From the NCBI GenBank assembly GCA_009914555.1, contig WNDY01000029.1:1-56163 (forward strand): a DNA stretch of 56,163 bases, in the 5' to 3' direction. This document shows, piece by piece, positions 25,715 to 34,445 of the stretch. The DNA is from Xylophilus sp. GTDB lineage: Bacteria; Pseudomonadota; Gammaproteobacteria; Burkholderiales; Burkholderiaceae_C. Positions within the stretch are counted from its first letter, which is position 1; each line of letters starts with the position of its first letter. The notes beneath the pieces were generated by a model. The model was not told the origin of the DNA. It saw nothing but the letters and a program-made list of their open reading frames with translations, and made no database searches. Both the position numbers and the translations under genes were made by a program.

Positions 25715-26872
25715 ATGACGATCGCCAAACGCCACCTGCTGGCCTGCGCGCTGGCCGCCGCCACCGCCTGCGCCGCCCTGCCCGCGGCCGCGCAGACGGT
25801 GGACATCAAGCTCGGCTTCGCCGCGCCGCTGACCGGCCCGCAGTCGCACTACGGCGAGGAGATGCAGAACGGCATCCAGCTCGCACTGTCCGAGGCCAAC
25901 GCGAAGAAGAGCAAGGTCGGCGGCAAGACGGCCAACTTCGTGCTCGTCTCGCGCGACGACCAGGCCGACCCGCGCACCGCCGTGCAGGTGGCGCAGCAGC
26001 TGGTGGACGCCGGCGTCGCCGGCATCCTGGGCCACTTCAACTCCGGCACCTCGATCCCCGCGTCGCGCATCTACAACGATGCCGGCCTGCCCCAGGTCTC
26101 GATGGCCACGGCGCCCGAGTTCACCCGGCAGGGCTACAACACGGCCTTTCGCATGATGACCAGCGACACCCAGCAGGGCGCGGCCGTCGGCGGCTTCATC
26201 GTCAGGAAGCTCGGCGCGAAGAAGGTCGCGATCATCGACGACCGCACGGCCTACGGCCAGGGCCTGGCCGACGAGCTGGAGAAGAGCGTCAAGGCCGCCG
26301 GCGGAACCATCGTGCGGCGCGAGTACACGACCGACAAGTCCACCGACTTCGCCTCGATCCTGACCAACATCCGCAACGCCGCGCCCGACGCGATCTTCTT
26401 CGGCGGCACCGACGCGCAGTCCGGCCCGCTCAAGCGCCAGCTCCAGCAGCTGGGCATCAAGGCGCCGCTGCTGTCGGGCGAGATGACCCGCAGCGACACC
26501 TTCCTGCGCCTGGCCGGCGCGGCGGCCGAGGGCACCTATGCGTCGCTCGCCGGCGTGCCGCTCGAATCGCTGCCGGGCGGCAAGGCGTTCGAGGCCAGCT
26601 ACAGAGCGCGCTTCAAGAAGGACATCGGCGTGTACTCGCCCTATGCCTACGACGGCGCCTGGAACCTGGTCACCGCCATCGCGCAGGCCGGCTCGGCCGA
26701 GCCCGACAAGTACCTGCCCAAGCTCGCCGCGCTGCAGCGCAAGGGCCTGACCAGCAACGCCATCGCCTACGACGCCCGGGGCGACCTCAAGGAAGTTGCC
26801 GTGACCATCTACCAGGTCAAGGGCGGCAAGTGGACGCAGGTCGAAACCGTGGTCGGCCAGGCAGCCAAGTAA
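25715..26872 (+). CDS. livK: Branched-chain amino acid ABC transporter substrate-binding protein
   Basis: Periplasmic binding protein of the hydrophobic amino acid (HAAT) class, 385 residues, signal peptide 1-26 (ending AAAQT). Typical features: IKLGFAAPLTGPQSHYGEEM, VSRDDQADPRTAVQVAQQLV, ILGHFNSGTSIPASRIYNDAG and VAIIDDRTAYGQGLADE. A good ribbon-type Shine-Dalgarno (GAGGAG) lies 10 bases before the ATG. It follows putA by 33 bp, so this transporter may bring in proline or related residues as well as Leu/Ile/Val; specificity is not readable. Hairpin element E3 begins 6 bases after its stop. Confidence 0.9.
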   Translation: MTIAKRHLLACALAAATACAALPAAAQTVDIKLGFAAPLTGPQSHYGEEMQNGIQLALSEANAKKSKVGGKTANFVLVSRDDQADPRTAVQVAQQLVDAGVAGILGHFNSGTSIPASRIYNDAGLPQVSMATAPEFTRQGYNTAFRMMTSDTQQGAAVGGFIVRKLGAKKVAIIDDRTAYGQGLADELEKSVKAAGGTIVRREYTTDKSTDFASILTNIRNAAPDAIFFGGTDAQSGPLKRQLQQLGIKAPLLSGEMTRSDTFLRLAGAAAEGTYASLAGVPLESLPGGKAFEASYRARFKKDIGVYSPYAYDGAWNLVTAIAQAGSAEPDKYLPKLAALQRKGLTSNAIAYDARGDLKEVAVTIYQVKGGKWTQVETVVGQAAK

Positions 26873-26878
26873 CAGGCG

Positions 26879-26929
26879 GGGGTATATGTCTATAGCGATT
26901 GCCAGTCGTGCGCTATGGGCATATACCCC
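26879..26929 (+). repeat. Element E3: 19-bp hairpin of the GGGGTAT family, terminator-like
   Basis: GGGGTAT, 7 bases, TAGCG, 13 bases, CGCT, 8 bases, ATACCCC. Positions 26879-26897 pair with 26911-26929 over 19 continuous base pairs (two of them G-U), leaving a 13-base loop. It is followed by TGTTTTT. As RNA it would act as an intrinsic terminator or 3'-end stabiliser between livK and livH, and could explain more binding protein than permease. Confidence 0.75.
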
Positions 26930-26982
26930 GTGTTTTTCCTGTCCTCCCCGCGCGGTGAGGGCCGGCCCCCCAAGGGACAACG

Positions 26983-27912
26983 ATGGACATCTTCTTCCAA
27001 CAGCTGGTCAACGGCGTCACGCTGGGCAGCGTCTATGCGCTGGTCGCGCTGGGCTACACGATGGTGTACGGCATCATCGGCCTGATCAACTTCGCCCACG
27101 GCGAGGTGGTGATGATCGGCGCGCTCGTGGCCACCGTCGCCGCCACCGCGCTGGCCGGCGCCGCGCCGGGGCTGGCGCCGCCGCTCGTCCTCGGCGCCGC
27201 GCTGCTGCTGGCCATCCCGGTCTGCATGGCCGTGGGCTGGACGGCCGAGCGCGTGGCCTACCGGCCGCTGCGCCGCGCGCCGCGGCTGGCCACGCTCCTC
27301 ACCGCGATAGGCGTGTCCATCATCCTGCAGAACGCCGCCATGATGATCTGGGGGCGCAACTACCTGAACTTCCCGCCGCTGCTCGAACCGGCGGTGCTGG
27401 CGCTGGGCGGCGTGCGCGTGACCACGCTGCAGATCGCCATCGTCGCCATCGCCGCGGCGATCATGGGCGGCCTGCTGCTGCTGGTGCACCGCACGCGCCT
27501 CGGCGTGGCCATGCGCGCCACGGCGCAGAACCGCGAGGTCGCCGGGCTCATGGGCATCGACATCGACACGGTGATCTCGCTGGCCTTCCTGGTCGGCTCG
27601 GCGCTGGCGGCCGTCGCCGGGCTGATGATCAGCGTGTACTACGGCGTGGCCCACTACTACATGGGCTTCATGCTGGGGCTCAAGGCCTTCACCGCGGCCG
27701 TGCTCGGCGGCGTGGGCAACATGGCCGGCGCCATGCTCGGCGGCGTGCTGCTCGGCGTGATCGAGGCCCTGGGCTCGGGCTACATCGGCGACCTGACCGG
27801 CGGCTTCCTCGGCAGCCACTACCAGGACGTGTTCGCCTTCGTGGTGCTGGTGCTCGTGCTGCTCTTCCGTCCCGCCGGCCTGCTCGGCCAACGCTCGGGA
27901 GACCTCGCATGA
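26983..27912 (+). CDS. livH: Branched-chain amino acid ABC transporter permease LivH
   Basis: 309-residue inner-membrane permease with about eight helices. Family hallmarks: LVNGVTLGSVYALVALGYTMVYGIIGLINFAHGEVVMIGA at the N-terminus (partly quoted as GLINFAHGEV), the coupling-loop region RTRLGVAMRATAQNREVAGLMGI, and KAFTAAVLGGVGNMAGAML. It stands 110 bp after livK with hairpin E3 between them, and its stop overlaps the livM start (ATGA). Confidence 0.92.
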   Translation: MDIFFQQLVNGVTLGSVYALVALGYTMVYGIIGLINFAHGEVVMIGALVATVAATALAGAAPGLAPPLVLGAALLLAIPVCMAVGWTAERVAYRPLRRAPRLATLLTAIGVSIILQNAAMMIWGRNYLNFPPLLEPAVLALGGVRVTTLQIAIVAIAAAIMGGLLLLVHRTRLGVAMRATAQNREVAGLMGIDIDTVISLAFLVGSALAAVAGLMISVYYGVAHYYMGFMLGLKAFTAAVLGGVGNMAGAMLGGVLLGVIEALGSGYIGDLTGGFLGSHYQDVFAFVVLVLVLLFRPAGLLGQRSGDLA

Positions 27913-29029
27913 CGACCTCCGCTCCTTCCCGGCACCACCATGCCGGGACCATCGCCAGGCCCTCGTGGCTGCGCGGCCGCGCAGCCAGCGTCGCGGCGCT
28001 GGCCGTGGTGGGCGCGCTGCTGGTCCTGCTGCCCTCGGTGCTGGCCGCCGGCGGCCAGACCTGGGTGCGGCTGGCCAACTTCACGCTGCTCTACGTGATG
28101 CTGGCCCTGGGCCTGAACATCGTCGTCGGCTTCGCCGGCCTGCTCGACCTGGGCTACATCGCCTTCTATGCCGTGGGCGCCTATGCCTACGCGCTGCTGG
28201 CCTCGCCGCACTTCGGCCTGCACCTGCCGTTCTGGGTGATCCTGCCGATCGGCGTGGCGCTGGCCTGCCTGTTCGGCGTGCTGCTCGGCGCACCCACGCT
28301 CAAGCTGCGCGGCGACTACCTCGCGATCGTGACGCTGGGTTTCGGCGAGATCATCCGGATCTTCCTGAACAACCTCAACGCGCCGGTCAACATCACCAAC
28401 GGACCGCAGGGCATCAACCGTATCGACCCGCTGAAGGTCGGCGCCTTCGCCTTCTCGCGCACCGAGACGATCCTGGGCCTGCGTTTCACCGGCGCCGAGA
28501 AGTACTACTACCTGCTGGTGGTGCTGGTGATCGTCATCATGGCGCTGTGCATCCGGCTGCAGGGCTCGCGCATCGGCCGGGCCTGGGAGGCGATCCGCGA
28601 GGACGAGACCGCCGCCGGCGCCATGGGCATCAACACCCGCAACGTCAAGCTGCTGGCCTTCGCCATGGGCGCGTCGTTCGGGGGCGTGGCCGGCGGGCTG
28701 TTCGCCGCGATGCAGGGCTTCGTCAGCCCCGAGAGCTTCAGCCTGCTGGAGTCGATCTCGGTGCTGTGCATGGTGGTGCTCGGCGGCATGGGCCATGTGC
28801 CCGGCGTGATCCTCGGCGCCATCCTGCTGGCCGTGCTGCCCGAGCTGCTGCGCCAGGTCATCGTGCCGGCGCAGGAGGCCGTGTTCGGCGCCGTGCTGCT
28901 CGACCCCGAGGCCATCCGCATGATGCTGTTCGGCGTGGCGATGGTGGCCGTCATGCTGCTGCGGCCCGCCGGGCTGTGGCCGTCGCCGGTGCGCCGGCGC
29001 GCGGTGCAGCGCGAAGCAGGAGCCGCGCG

Positions 29030-29033
<4 letters not shown>
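27909..29033 (+). CDS. livM: Branched-chain amino acid ABC transporter permease LivM
   Basis: 374-residue permease partner of LivH. It has a longer polar N-terminus (residues 1-25, with HHH), then helices including MLALGLNIVVGFAGLLDLGY, LRGDYLAIVTLGFGEIIRI, the coupling loop RIGRAWEAIREDETAAGAMG and LCMVVLGGMGHVPGVILGA. A 30-residue periplasmic insertion around 150-180 (NAPVNITNGPQGINRIDPL) is normal for LivM. The start overlaps livH and the end overlaps livG, giving strict coupling. Confidence 0.92.
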
Positions 29034-29823
<790 letters not shown>

Positions 29824-29827
<4 letters not shown>

Positions 29828-29870
29828 GCGCCACCCGGCCGCCCGAAGGCGCCCGCACCGCGGCGCGTGA
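29824..29870 (+). repeat. REP-like repeat, copy 2 (between livG and livF)
   Basis: From the livG stop (ATGA) the sequence GCGCCACCCGGCCGCCCG then AAGGCGC repeats the copy at 19881 with one difference in the first 29 bases. It separates livG and livF, which in this family normally touch, and creates a spurious upstream ATG in the livF frame. Confidence 0.6.
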
Positions 29871-29886
29871 GCGCGGAGGTATTCCA

Positions 29887-30636
29887 ATGAATGCCATTCC
29901 CGCGACATCCGCTGCCGCCGCCGCGCCGCTGCTGGAGCTGCGCGACCTGCACGTCTCCTACGGCGGCATCCAGGCCGTGCGCGGCGCGAGCCTCGCGGTG
30001 GGCGACGGCGAGCGCGTCTGCCTGATCGGCGCCAACGGCGCGGGCAAGAGCACGCTGCTGCGCGCGATCTGCGGCCTGGTGCCGGACGCCGGCGGTGACA
30101 TCGTCTATGCCGGCCGCTCCATCCTCGGCAGCAAGTCCTTCGAACTCGTGCGCGGCGGGCTCGTCATGGTGCCCGAGGGCCGAGGCATCTTCGGCCAGCT
30201 CACGATCGAGGAGAACCTGGCCGTGGGCGCCTACACCCGCCGCGACAGGGCCGCCGTCGCCCGGGACCTGGACCGCATCTTCACGCTGTTCCCGCGCCTG
30301 GCCGAGCGCCGCCGCCAGCTGGCCGGCACGCTGTCGGGCGGCGAGCAGCAGCTCGTCGCCATGGGCCGCGCGATGCTCTCGCGCCCGCGCCTGCTGCTGC
30401 TCGATGAGCCGTCGATGGGGCTGGCGCCACTGATGGTCGAGGCGGTGTTCGACGTGGTGCGCACCATCGCCAGCGAGGGCGTGACCGTCCTGCTGATCGA
30501 GCAGAACGCCCGCCTGGCGCTGGAGGTGACCGGGCGCGGCTACGTGATGGAGTCCGGCCGCATCATCCTCCAAGGGCCCTCGCGCGACCTGCTGCACGAC
30601 CCGAAGGTGCGTGCAGCCTACCTCGGCGAAGCCTGA
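29887..30636 (+). CDS. livF: Branched-chain amino acid ABC transporter ATP-binding protein LivF
   Basis: 249-residue ATPase. It starts at the ATG at 29887 because GGAGGT lies 6 bases upstream and the LivF core (LLELRDLHVSYGGIQAVRGA) follows; the in-frame ATG at 29824 lies in a repeat and is rejected. Walker A GANGAGKSTLLRAI, signature LSGGEQQLVAMGRAML, Walker B LLLLDEPSMGLAP, H-loop LLIEQNARLALE. It closes the putA-livKHMGF array and faces the EAL gene with a 21-bp gap. Confidence 0.93.
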   Translation: MNAIPATSAAAAAPLLELRDLHVSYGGIQAVRGASLAVGDGERVCLIGANGAGKSTLLRAICGLVPDAGGDIVYAGRSILGSKSFELVRGGLVMVPEGRGIFGQLTIEENLAVGAYTRRDRAAVARDLDRIFTLFPRLAERRRQLAGTLSGGEQQLVAMGRAMLSRPRLLLLDEPSMGLAPLMVEAVFDVVRTIASEGVTVLLIEQNARLALEVTGRGYVMESGRIILQGPSRDLLHDPKVRAAYLGEA

Positions 30637-30657
30637 TGCGGTGCAGCGGGGCCGGCG

Positions 30658-32490
30658 CTACGCCACGGCGCGCAGCGGCTCCTCGCGCACGAACAGCCCC
30701 GCGCCGCCGAGCTTGGCGTCGTGCTTGGCCAGCGCGGCGGCGTTGGCCACTTCCTCGGCCCGGCGGAATTCGCCGCGGCGGATGCGCACCGCGCCGATCG
30801 ACAGCGTGGTGCATGGAAAGAAGCGCAGCACGCCGTGGCGGTCCTCGGCCTCGATGCCGCCGGCGGCGCGCGCCTCGGGGTCGAACAGTGACAGCGCCTG
30901 CTGGGCGAACTCCTGCACGATGGCCTCGCAGCGGCGCTGCCAGTCGCTGCTCTGGAACAGGATCATGAAGTCGTCGCCGCCCACGTGGCCGACGAAGTCG
31001 CGGCGCGCGTCGCAGTGCGCCACCGCGAGCCGCGCGACCAGCCGGATCATCTCGTCGCCGCGCCAGTAGCCGTACTGGTCGTTGAAGGGCTTGAAGTTGT
31101 TGAGGTCCGCGTAGCAGGCGGCGAACTCGGCGCCGCCGGCCAGCAGCCGGTCGATGTGCATGCTGATCGGGATGTTGCCCGGCAGGAAAGTCAGCGGGTT
31201 GGCATGGCGCGCGGCTTCGATGCGCGCCTCGGTGACCGAGCGCACCAGCTGTTCGCCGGTGCCCAGACCGGCATAGCGGCCGTTGTCGGTCACGACGAAG
31301 CCGTCGCTCAGGTAGCGCTGGTCCTGCGAGGTCAGGATGGTGACCAGCTCGTCCACGTCGTCGTCCAACTCCACCACGCGCGGCGCCTGGTTCGCATAGG
31401 CGATGCAGGGCTTGCGCCCGTGCACCTCGCGGAAGTACAGCGTGGCGTAGTGGTTCATGAACTGCTGGCGGTTGACCAGCGCGACCGGGCGGTCGCCGTC
31501 GACGATGGCGATGGCATGCAGGTCCGGCCGCTCCTGGAACAGCGCGGCCAGGTCGTTGTTGCTGGTGGCCAGCGTGGCGGTCGGCGCCTGGAGGATCGGC
31601 AGGCCGCGCAGGATGCCGGGCCGTGCGCTGTGCTGCTGCTGCGGCATCACGGCCACGCGGCGGTCGTGCACCACCTCCAGCGCGCGTTCGTCGATGGCGG
31701 TGCGCGGTGCCTCCTGCGGGCGGCCGATCAGCCAGCCCTGGCCATAGGGCAGGCCCAGATCGCGCAGCACGCGCAGGTCGTCGCGCGTCTCGATGCCTTC
31801 GGCCACCAGCGTGGTGCCGAACATGTCGGCGATGCGCTGGATGGCCTGCACCATCTGCAGGTTCTCGCTGTGCTCGCTGATGGCGTGGATGAAGTACTTG
31901 TCGATCTTGACGAAGCTGGGCTTGACCTCGGCCCACAGCCGCAGGCTGGAGTGCCCGTCGCCGAAGTCGTCGAGCGCCAGCGTGGCGCCCGAGGCGTGCA
32001 CCGCGGCGACCGTCTGGCGCAGCTGCGCCATGTCGCCCACCCGCTCGTGCTCGGTGATCTCCAGCACCAGCATGCGCGGGTCCACGCCGAACGAGGACAC
32101 CAGCGCGCCGAAGCCCTCGGCCGGGCAGCGCAGCACGCACTGCACCAGCGCGTCGGCGCTGACGTTGACGAAGAGCCGGCCAGCCTCGCCGCGCATGCCC
32201 CACTGCAGTAGCGCGGTGGCGATGCAGAACAGCTCGAAGTCGGCCAGCATGCCCTCGCGCCGGGCCAGGGCCAGCAGCCTGTCGGGGGTGTGGAACTCGG
32301 TGCCCTGCGGGCCGCGGATCAGGGCCTCGTGCGCATAGACCTTGCCTTCGCGCAGGTCGGCCAGCGGCTGCCACACGCAGTGGAGCGCGCGCTCGCGCAT
32401 CAACCGCGCCAGCGGTCCGGCCTTCTGCGCAAGTCCAGGGCACAGAACGGTGGCGAGCGCCTCCCAGTCCAGCGGTGCGGGGTTGCTCAT
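30658..32490 (-). CDS. EAL-CBS-GGDEF domain c-di-GMP phosphodiesterase
   Basis: 610-residue cytoplasmic signalling protein in the order EAL (about 25-265), tandem CBS pair (about 270-425), GGDEF (about 445-595). The EAL domain has the residues needed for c-di-GMP hydrolysis: HEALIRG (Glu55), FVNVSADAL, LEITEHE, LALDDFGDGHSSL, FVKIDKYF, LVAEGIET and YGQGWLIGRP. The cyclase-type domain has GGDDF (about 503-507) instead of GGDEF and keeps DLNNFKPFNDQYGY, so it may bind GTP as an allosteric site. CBS domains usually sense adenine nucleotides. No membrane segment. It probably lowers c-di-GMP, which may affect the EPS made by the neighbouring locus. Confidence 0.9.
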   Translation of the reverse strand: MSNPAPLDWEALATVLCPGLAQKAGPLARLMRERALHCVWQPLADLREGKVYAHEALIRGPQGTEFHTPDRLLALARREGMLADFELFCIATALLQWGMRGEAGRLFVNVSADALVQCVLRCPAEGFGALVSSFGVDPRMLVLEITEHERVGDMAQLRQTVAAVHASGATLALDDFGDGHSSLRLWAEVKPSFVKIDKYFIHAISEHSENLQMVQAIQRIADMFGTTLVAEGIETRDDLRVLRDLGLPYGQGWLIGRPQEAPRTAIDERALEVVHDRRVAVMPQQQHSARPGILRGLPILQAPTATLATSNNDLAALFQERPDLHAIAIVDGDRPVALVNRQQFMNHYATLYFREVHGRKPCIAYANQAPRVVELDDDVDELVTILTSQDQRYLSDGFVVTDNGRYAGLGTGEQLVRSVTEARIEAARHANPLTFLPGNIPISMHIDRLLAGGAEFAACYADLNNFKPFNDQYGYWRGDEMIRLVARLAVAHCDARRDFVGHVGGDDFMILFQSSDWQRRCEAIVQEFAQQALSLFDPEARAAGGIEAEDRHGVLRFFPCTTLSIGAVRIRRGEFRRAEEVANAAALAKHDAKLGGAGLFVREEPLRAVA

Positions 32491-32812
32491 GCGAATGCCA
32501 CCTGTCGATTCCGGAAAATGCGCGATCCTGGCAAGGCAATGTGACGCGGCTTTGACAGAGGGCAGGCCGCCGGCATGCGCATCGCCCGCTGGGCCGGGGA
32601 GGATATCTGTGTAACGGCTTTATATCAGGCGCTTTGGGCCAATAGACCCGACTGTATATGAAGCCTGTCGGCCTGCCCGGACTGCGCGAGGGGGCGGTGT
32701 CCCGGCTTTGTCTGGCACGGCTGTGCGAATCCGTCCGCGCCGGCCGCGCGCCGCGGTGCCGTATCGTGCACGGCATCGCAACGGGTGCCGCATGCACCGC
32801 AAGGACATCGCC
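32491..32812. other. Intergenic region with element E4 and an inverted repeat
   Basis: This 322-bp stretch separates the divergent EAL-CBS-GGDEF and DUF3096 genes. It holds element E4 (listed separately) and, overlapping it, the arms GGCTTTATAT (32616-32625) and ATATGAAGCC (32656-32665), which pair with one G-T. I see no gene in it. Promoters for both flanking genes are expected here, but none is clear enough to mark. Confidence 0.5.
32596..32649 (+). repeat. Intergenic element E4 (GGGGTAT family, right end inverted)
   Basis: GGGGAGGAT, 7 bases, TAACG, 13 bases, CGCT, then TTGGGCCAATAGACCC. Block spacing is identical to E1, E3 and E5, and the right part resembles E3 (ATGGGCATATACCCC). The stem is poorly conserved, so this looks like a decayed copy of the inverted-end type. 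Confidence 0.5.
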
Positions 32813-32947
32813 ATGGTCTTCAGCATCGGTCCGGTCGTCTCCCTCATCGCCGGCATCCTCATCCTGCTCGTGCCGCGCCTGCTCAACTACATCGTGGCGC
32901 TGTACCTGATCATCATCGGCATCCTGGGGCTGGTGGGCACGCGCTGA
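32813..32947 (+). CDS. DUF3096 small membrane protein
   Basis: 44-residue protein made almost wholly of two hydrophobic stretches, IGPVVSLIAGILILLVP and LLNYIVALYLIIIGILGLVG, with RLLNY between them. This is the characteristic DUF3096 pattern, a short family of unknown function often found as single genes. The ATG at 32813 is preferred, with AAGGA 8 bases upstream; an in-frame ATG at 32792 would add seven polar residues. A strong hairpin follows the gene. Confidence 0.8.
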   Translation: MVFSIGPVVSLIAGILILLVPRLLNYIVALYLIIIGILGLVGTR

Positions 32948-32974
32948 GCGCGGCTGCTGGGTCTCGGCGCACAC

Positions 32975-33008
32975 AACGACGAGGGGCGCCGTGGCGCCCC
33001 TCGTCGTT
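32975..33008. terminator. Bidirectional hairpin terminator between DUF3096 and cytochrome c genes
   Basis: AACGACGAGGGGCGCC (32975-32990) pairs perfectly with GGCGCCCCTCGTCGTT (32993-33008), a 16-bp stem. The flanking T tract is weak. It lies between two converging genes. Confidence 0.75.
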
Positions 33009-33025
33009 GCGGCTGCGAAAGGCGC

Positions 33026-34432
33026 TCAGCGGCGCTGCTGCAGCGCCGCCGCGTCGGTGGAGGCGGACTGTCCGAGCGTGGAGCGCACCTGTGCGACCTG
33101 GCCCGGCGTGACGGCACCGGCCCGGTTGCCCCAGCTGCTGCGCACGAAGGTCAGCAGATCGGCCACGTTGCGGTCGGTCAGCCGCCAGCCGAAGCCCGGC
33201 ATGCCGAGCTCGGACGGCGCCTGCGCCGTGTACGGCATGGACGAGCCCTGCAGCACGATGCGGATCAGCGACGTCGGGTCCTGCGCGGCGACGGCGCTGT
33301 TGCGCGCGAGCGTGGGGAAGGTGCGCGATGCGCCCTGGCCGTCGGAGCGGTGGCAGGCCGCGCAGTTGTTGACGTAGACCAGCGCGCCGGGCCGGTCCGT
33401 CCTGCCGCTGCGCCGTGCCAGCGCGGTCGGGTCGGTGGGCGGCTGCGACGGCTTGCTTTGCGGAGCGGGCGCCGGCGGCTGCAGCGCGGCGCCGGCAGGG
33501 CCGCTGCCGTCGCTGCCGAGCGACTTGAGGTAGGCCGCGACGGCGCCCAGGTCGTCGCGCGACAGGTGCTGCGTGCTGTTGGTGACCACCTGCGCCAGCG
33601 GTCCGAAGGCCGCCGTGTGGGCGGTTCGGCCGGTCTTCAGGTACTCGACGAGCTCCTGCGTGCTCCAGCCCGCGAGTCCGGGCGCTGCGGTGTTGCGCAG
33701 CGGCTGGGCGTACCAGCCGTCGATCACGGCACCGGAGAGGAACAGGCCGCCGTCCCGCTCGGTCGATGCCTTCTCCGCACCGGCGAAGCCGCGCGGCGTG
33801 TGGCAGGCGCTGCAGTGGCCCAGGCCCTGCACCAGGTAGGCGCCGCGGTTCCATTCGGCGGTCTGCTTGGTATCGGGCTGGTAGGGCCGGCCCGGCAGAT
33901 ACAGCAGGTTCCAGCCGGCCATCAGCCAGCGCATGCGGTAGGGCCACTTGAGGTCGGTGCGCGGGTTGTCCTGCGCGGCCGGCTTCACGCCTTTCATGAA
34001 GTAGGCATACAGTGCCGCGAGGTCGTCGTCCGACAGCCGGGCGAAGTTGGCATACGGCATGGCCGGGTACAGGTAATGGCCGTCGCGGGCGCGGCCCTTG
34101 CGCAGCGCGCGGGCGAAGTCCTCCTGCGTGTACTCGCCGATGCCGTGCTGCCGGTCGGGCGTGATGTTGGTCGAGACGATGGTGCCGAAGGGCGTGGCCA
34201 TCGGCAGCCCGCCGGCGAAGGGCGCGCCCTGGGCCCGGGTATGACAGCTGATGCAGTCGCCGGCGCGCGCCAGGTATTCGCCGCGGATGACTTGCGCGTC
34301 CGGCGCGTCCGGCGCTGCCGCCGGCACGGCGCCGTCGCGGGCCTGTACGGCGGGGGGCATCAGCGCGGCGCCGAAGGCGGCCAGGCCGATGGCGGCGGCC
34401 ACGCCGAAGGCGAGGGAAGAGGAGCGTTTCAT
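33026..34432 (-). CDS. Triheme cytochrome c subunit of a membrane sugar/alcohol dehydrogenase
   Basis: Electron-transfer subunit, 468 residues, with a signal peptide (about 1-31, ending VQARD) and three c-type heme sites: CISCH, CSACH and CAACH. Members pass electrons from the FAD subunit to ubiquinone or oxidase in the periplasm. A Pro/Gln-rich linker of about 50 residues (around 305-355) separates the second and third heme domains. The C-terminal tail is Gln/Ala-rich with no obvious anchor helix. It is the last gene of a minus-strand operon in the order subunit 3, FAD subunit, cytochrome, 14 bp after the FAD gene. Confidence 0.9.
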   Translation of the reverse strand: MKRSSSLAFGVAAAIGLAAFGAALMPPAVQARDGAVPAAAPDAPDAQVIRGEYLARAGDCISCHTRAQGAPFAGGLPMATPFGTIVSTNITPDRQHGIGEYTQEDFARALRKGRARDGHYLYPAMPYANFARLSDDDLAALYAYFMKGVKPAAQDNPRTDLKWPYRMRWLMAGWNLLYLPGRPYQPDTKQTAEWNRGAYLVQGLGHCSACHTPRGFAGAEKASTERDGGLFLSGAVIDGWYAQPLRNTAAPGLAGWSTQELVEYLKTGRTAHTAAFGPLAQVVTNSTQHLSRDDLGAVAAYLKSLGSDGSGPAGAALQPPAPAPQSKPSQPPTDPTALARRSGRTDRPGALVYVNNCAACHRSDGQGASRTFPTLARNSAVAAQDPTSLIRIVLQGSSMPYTAQAPSELGMPGFGWRLTDRNVADLLTFVRSSWGNRAGAVTPGQVAQVRSTLGQSASTDAAALQQRR

Positions 34433-34445
34433 CGGTGCTGCTCCT

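Noticed and set aside
21635..26980. 1781-codon open frame on the minus strand opposite putA and livK
   Set aside because: A GC-rich shadow frame: composition is Arg/Gly/His/Gln-rich, there are no domains, and it covers two certain genes.
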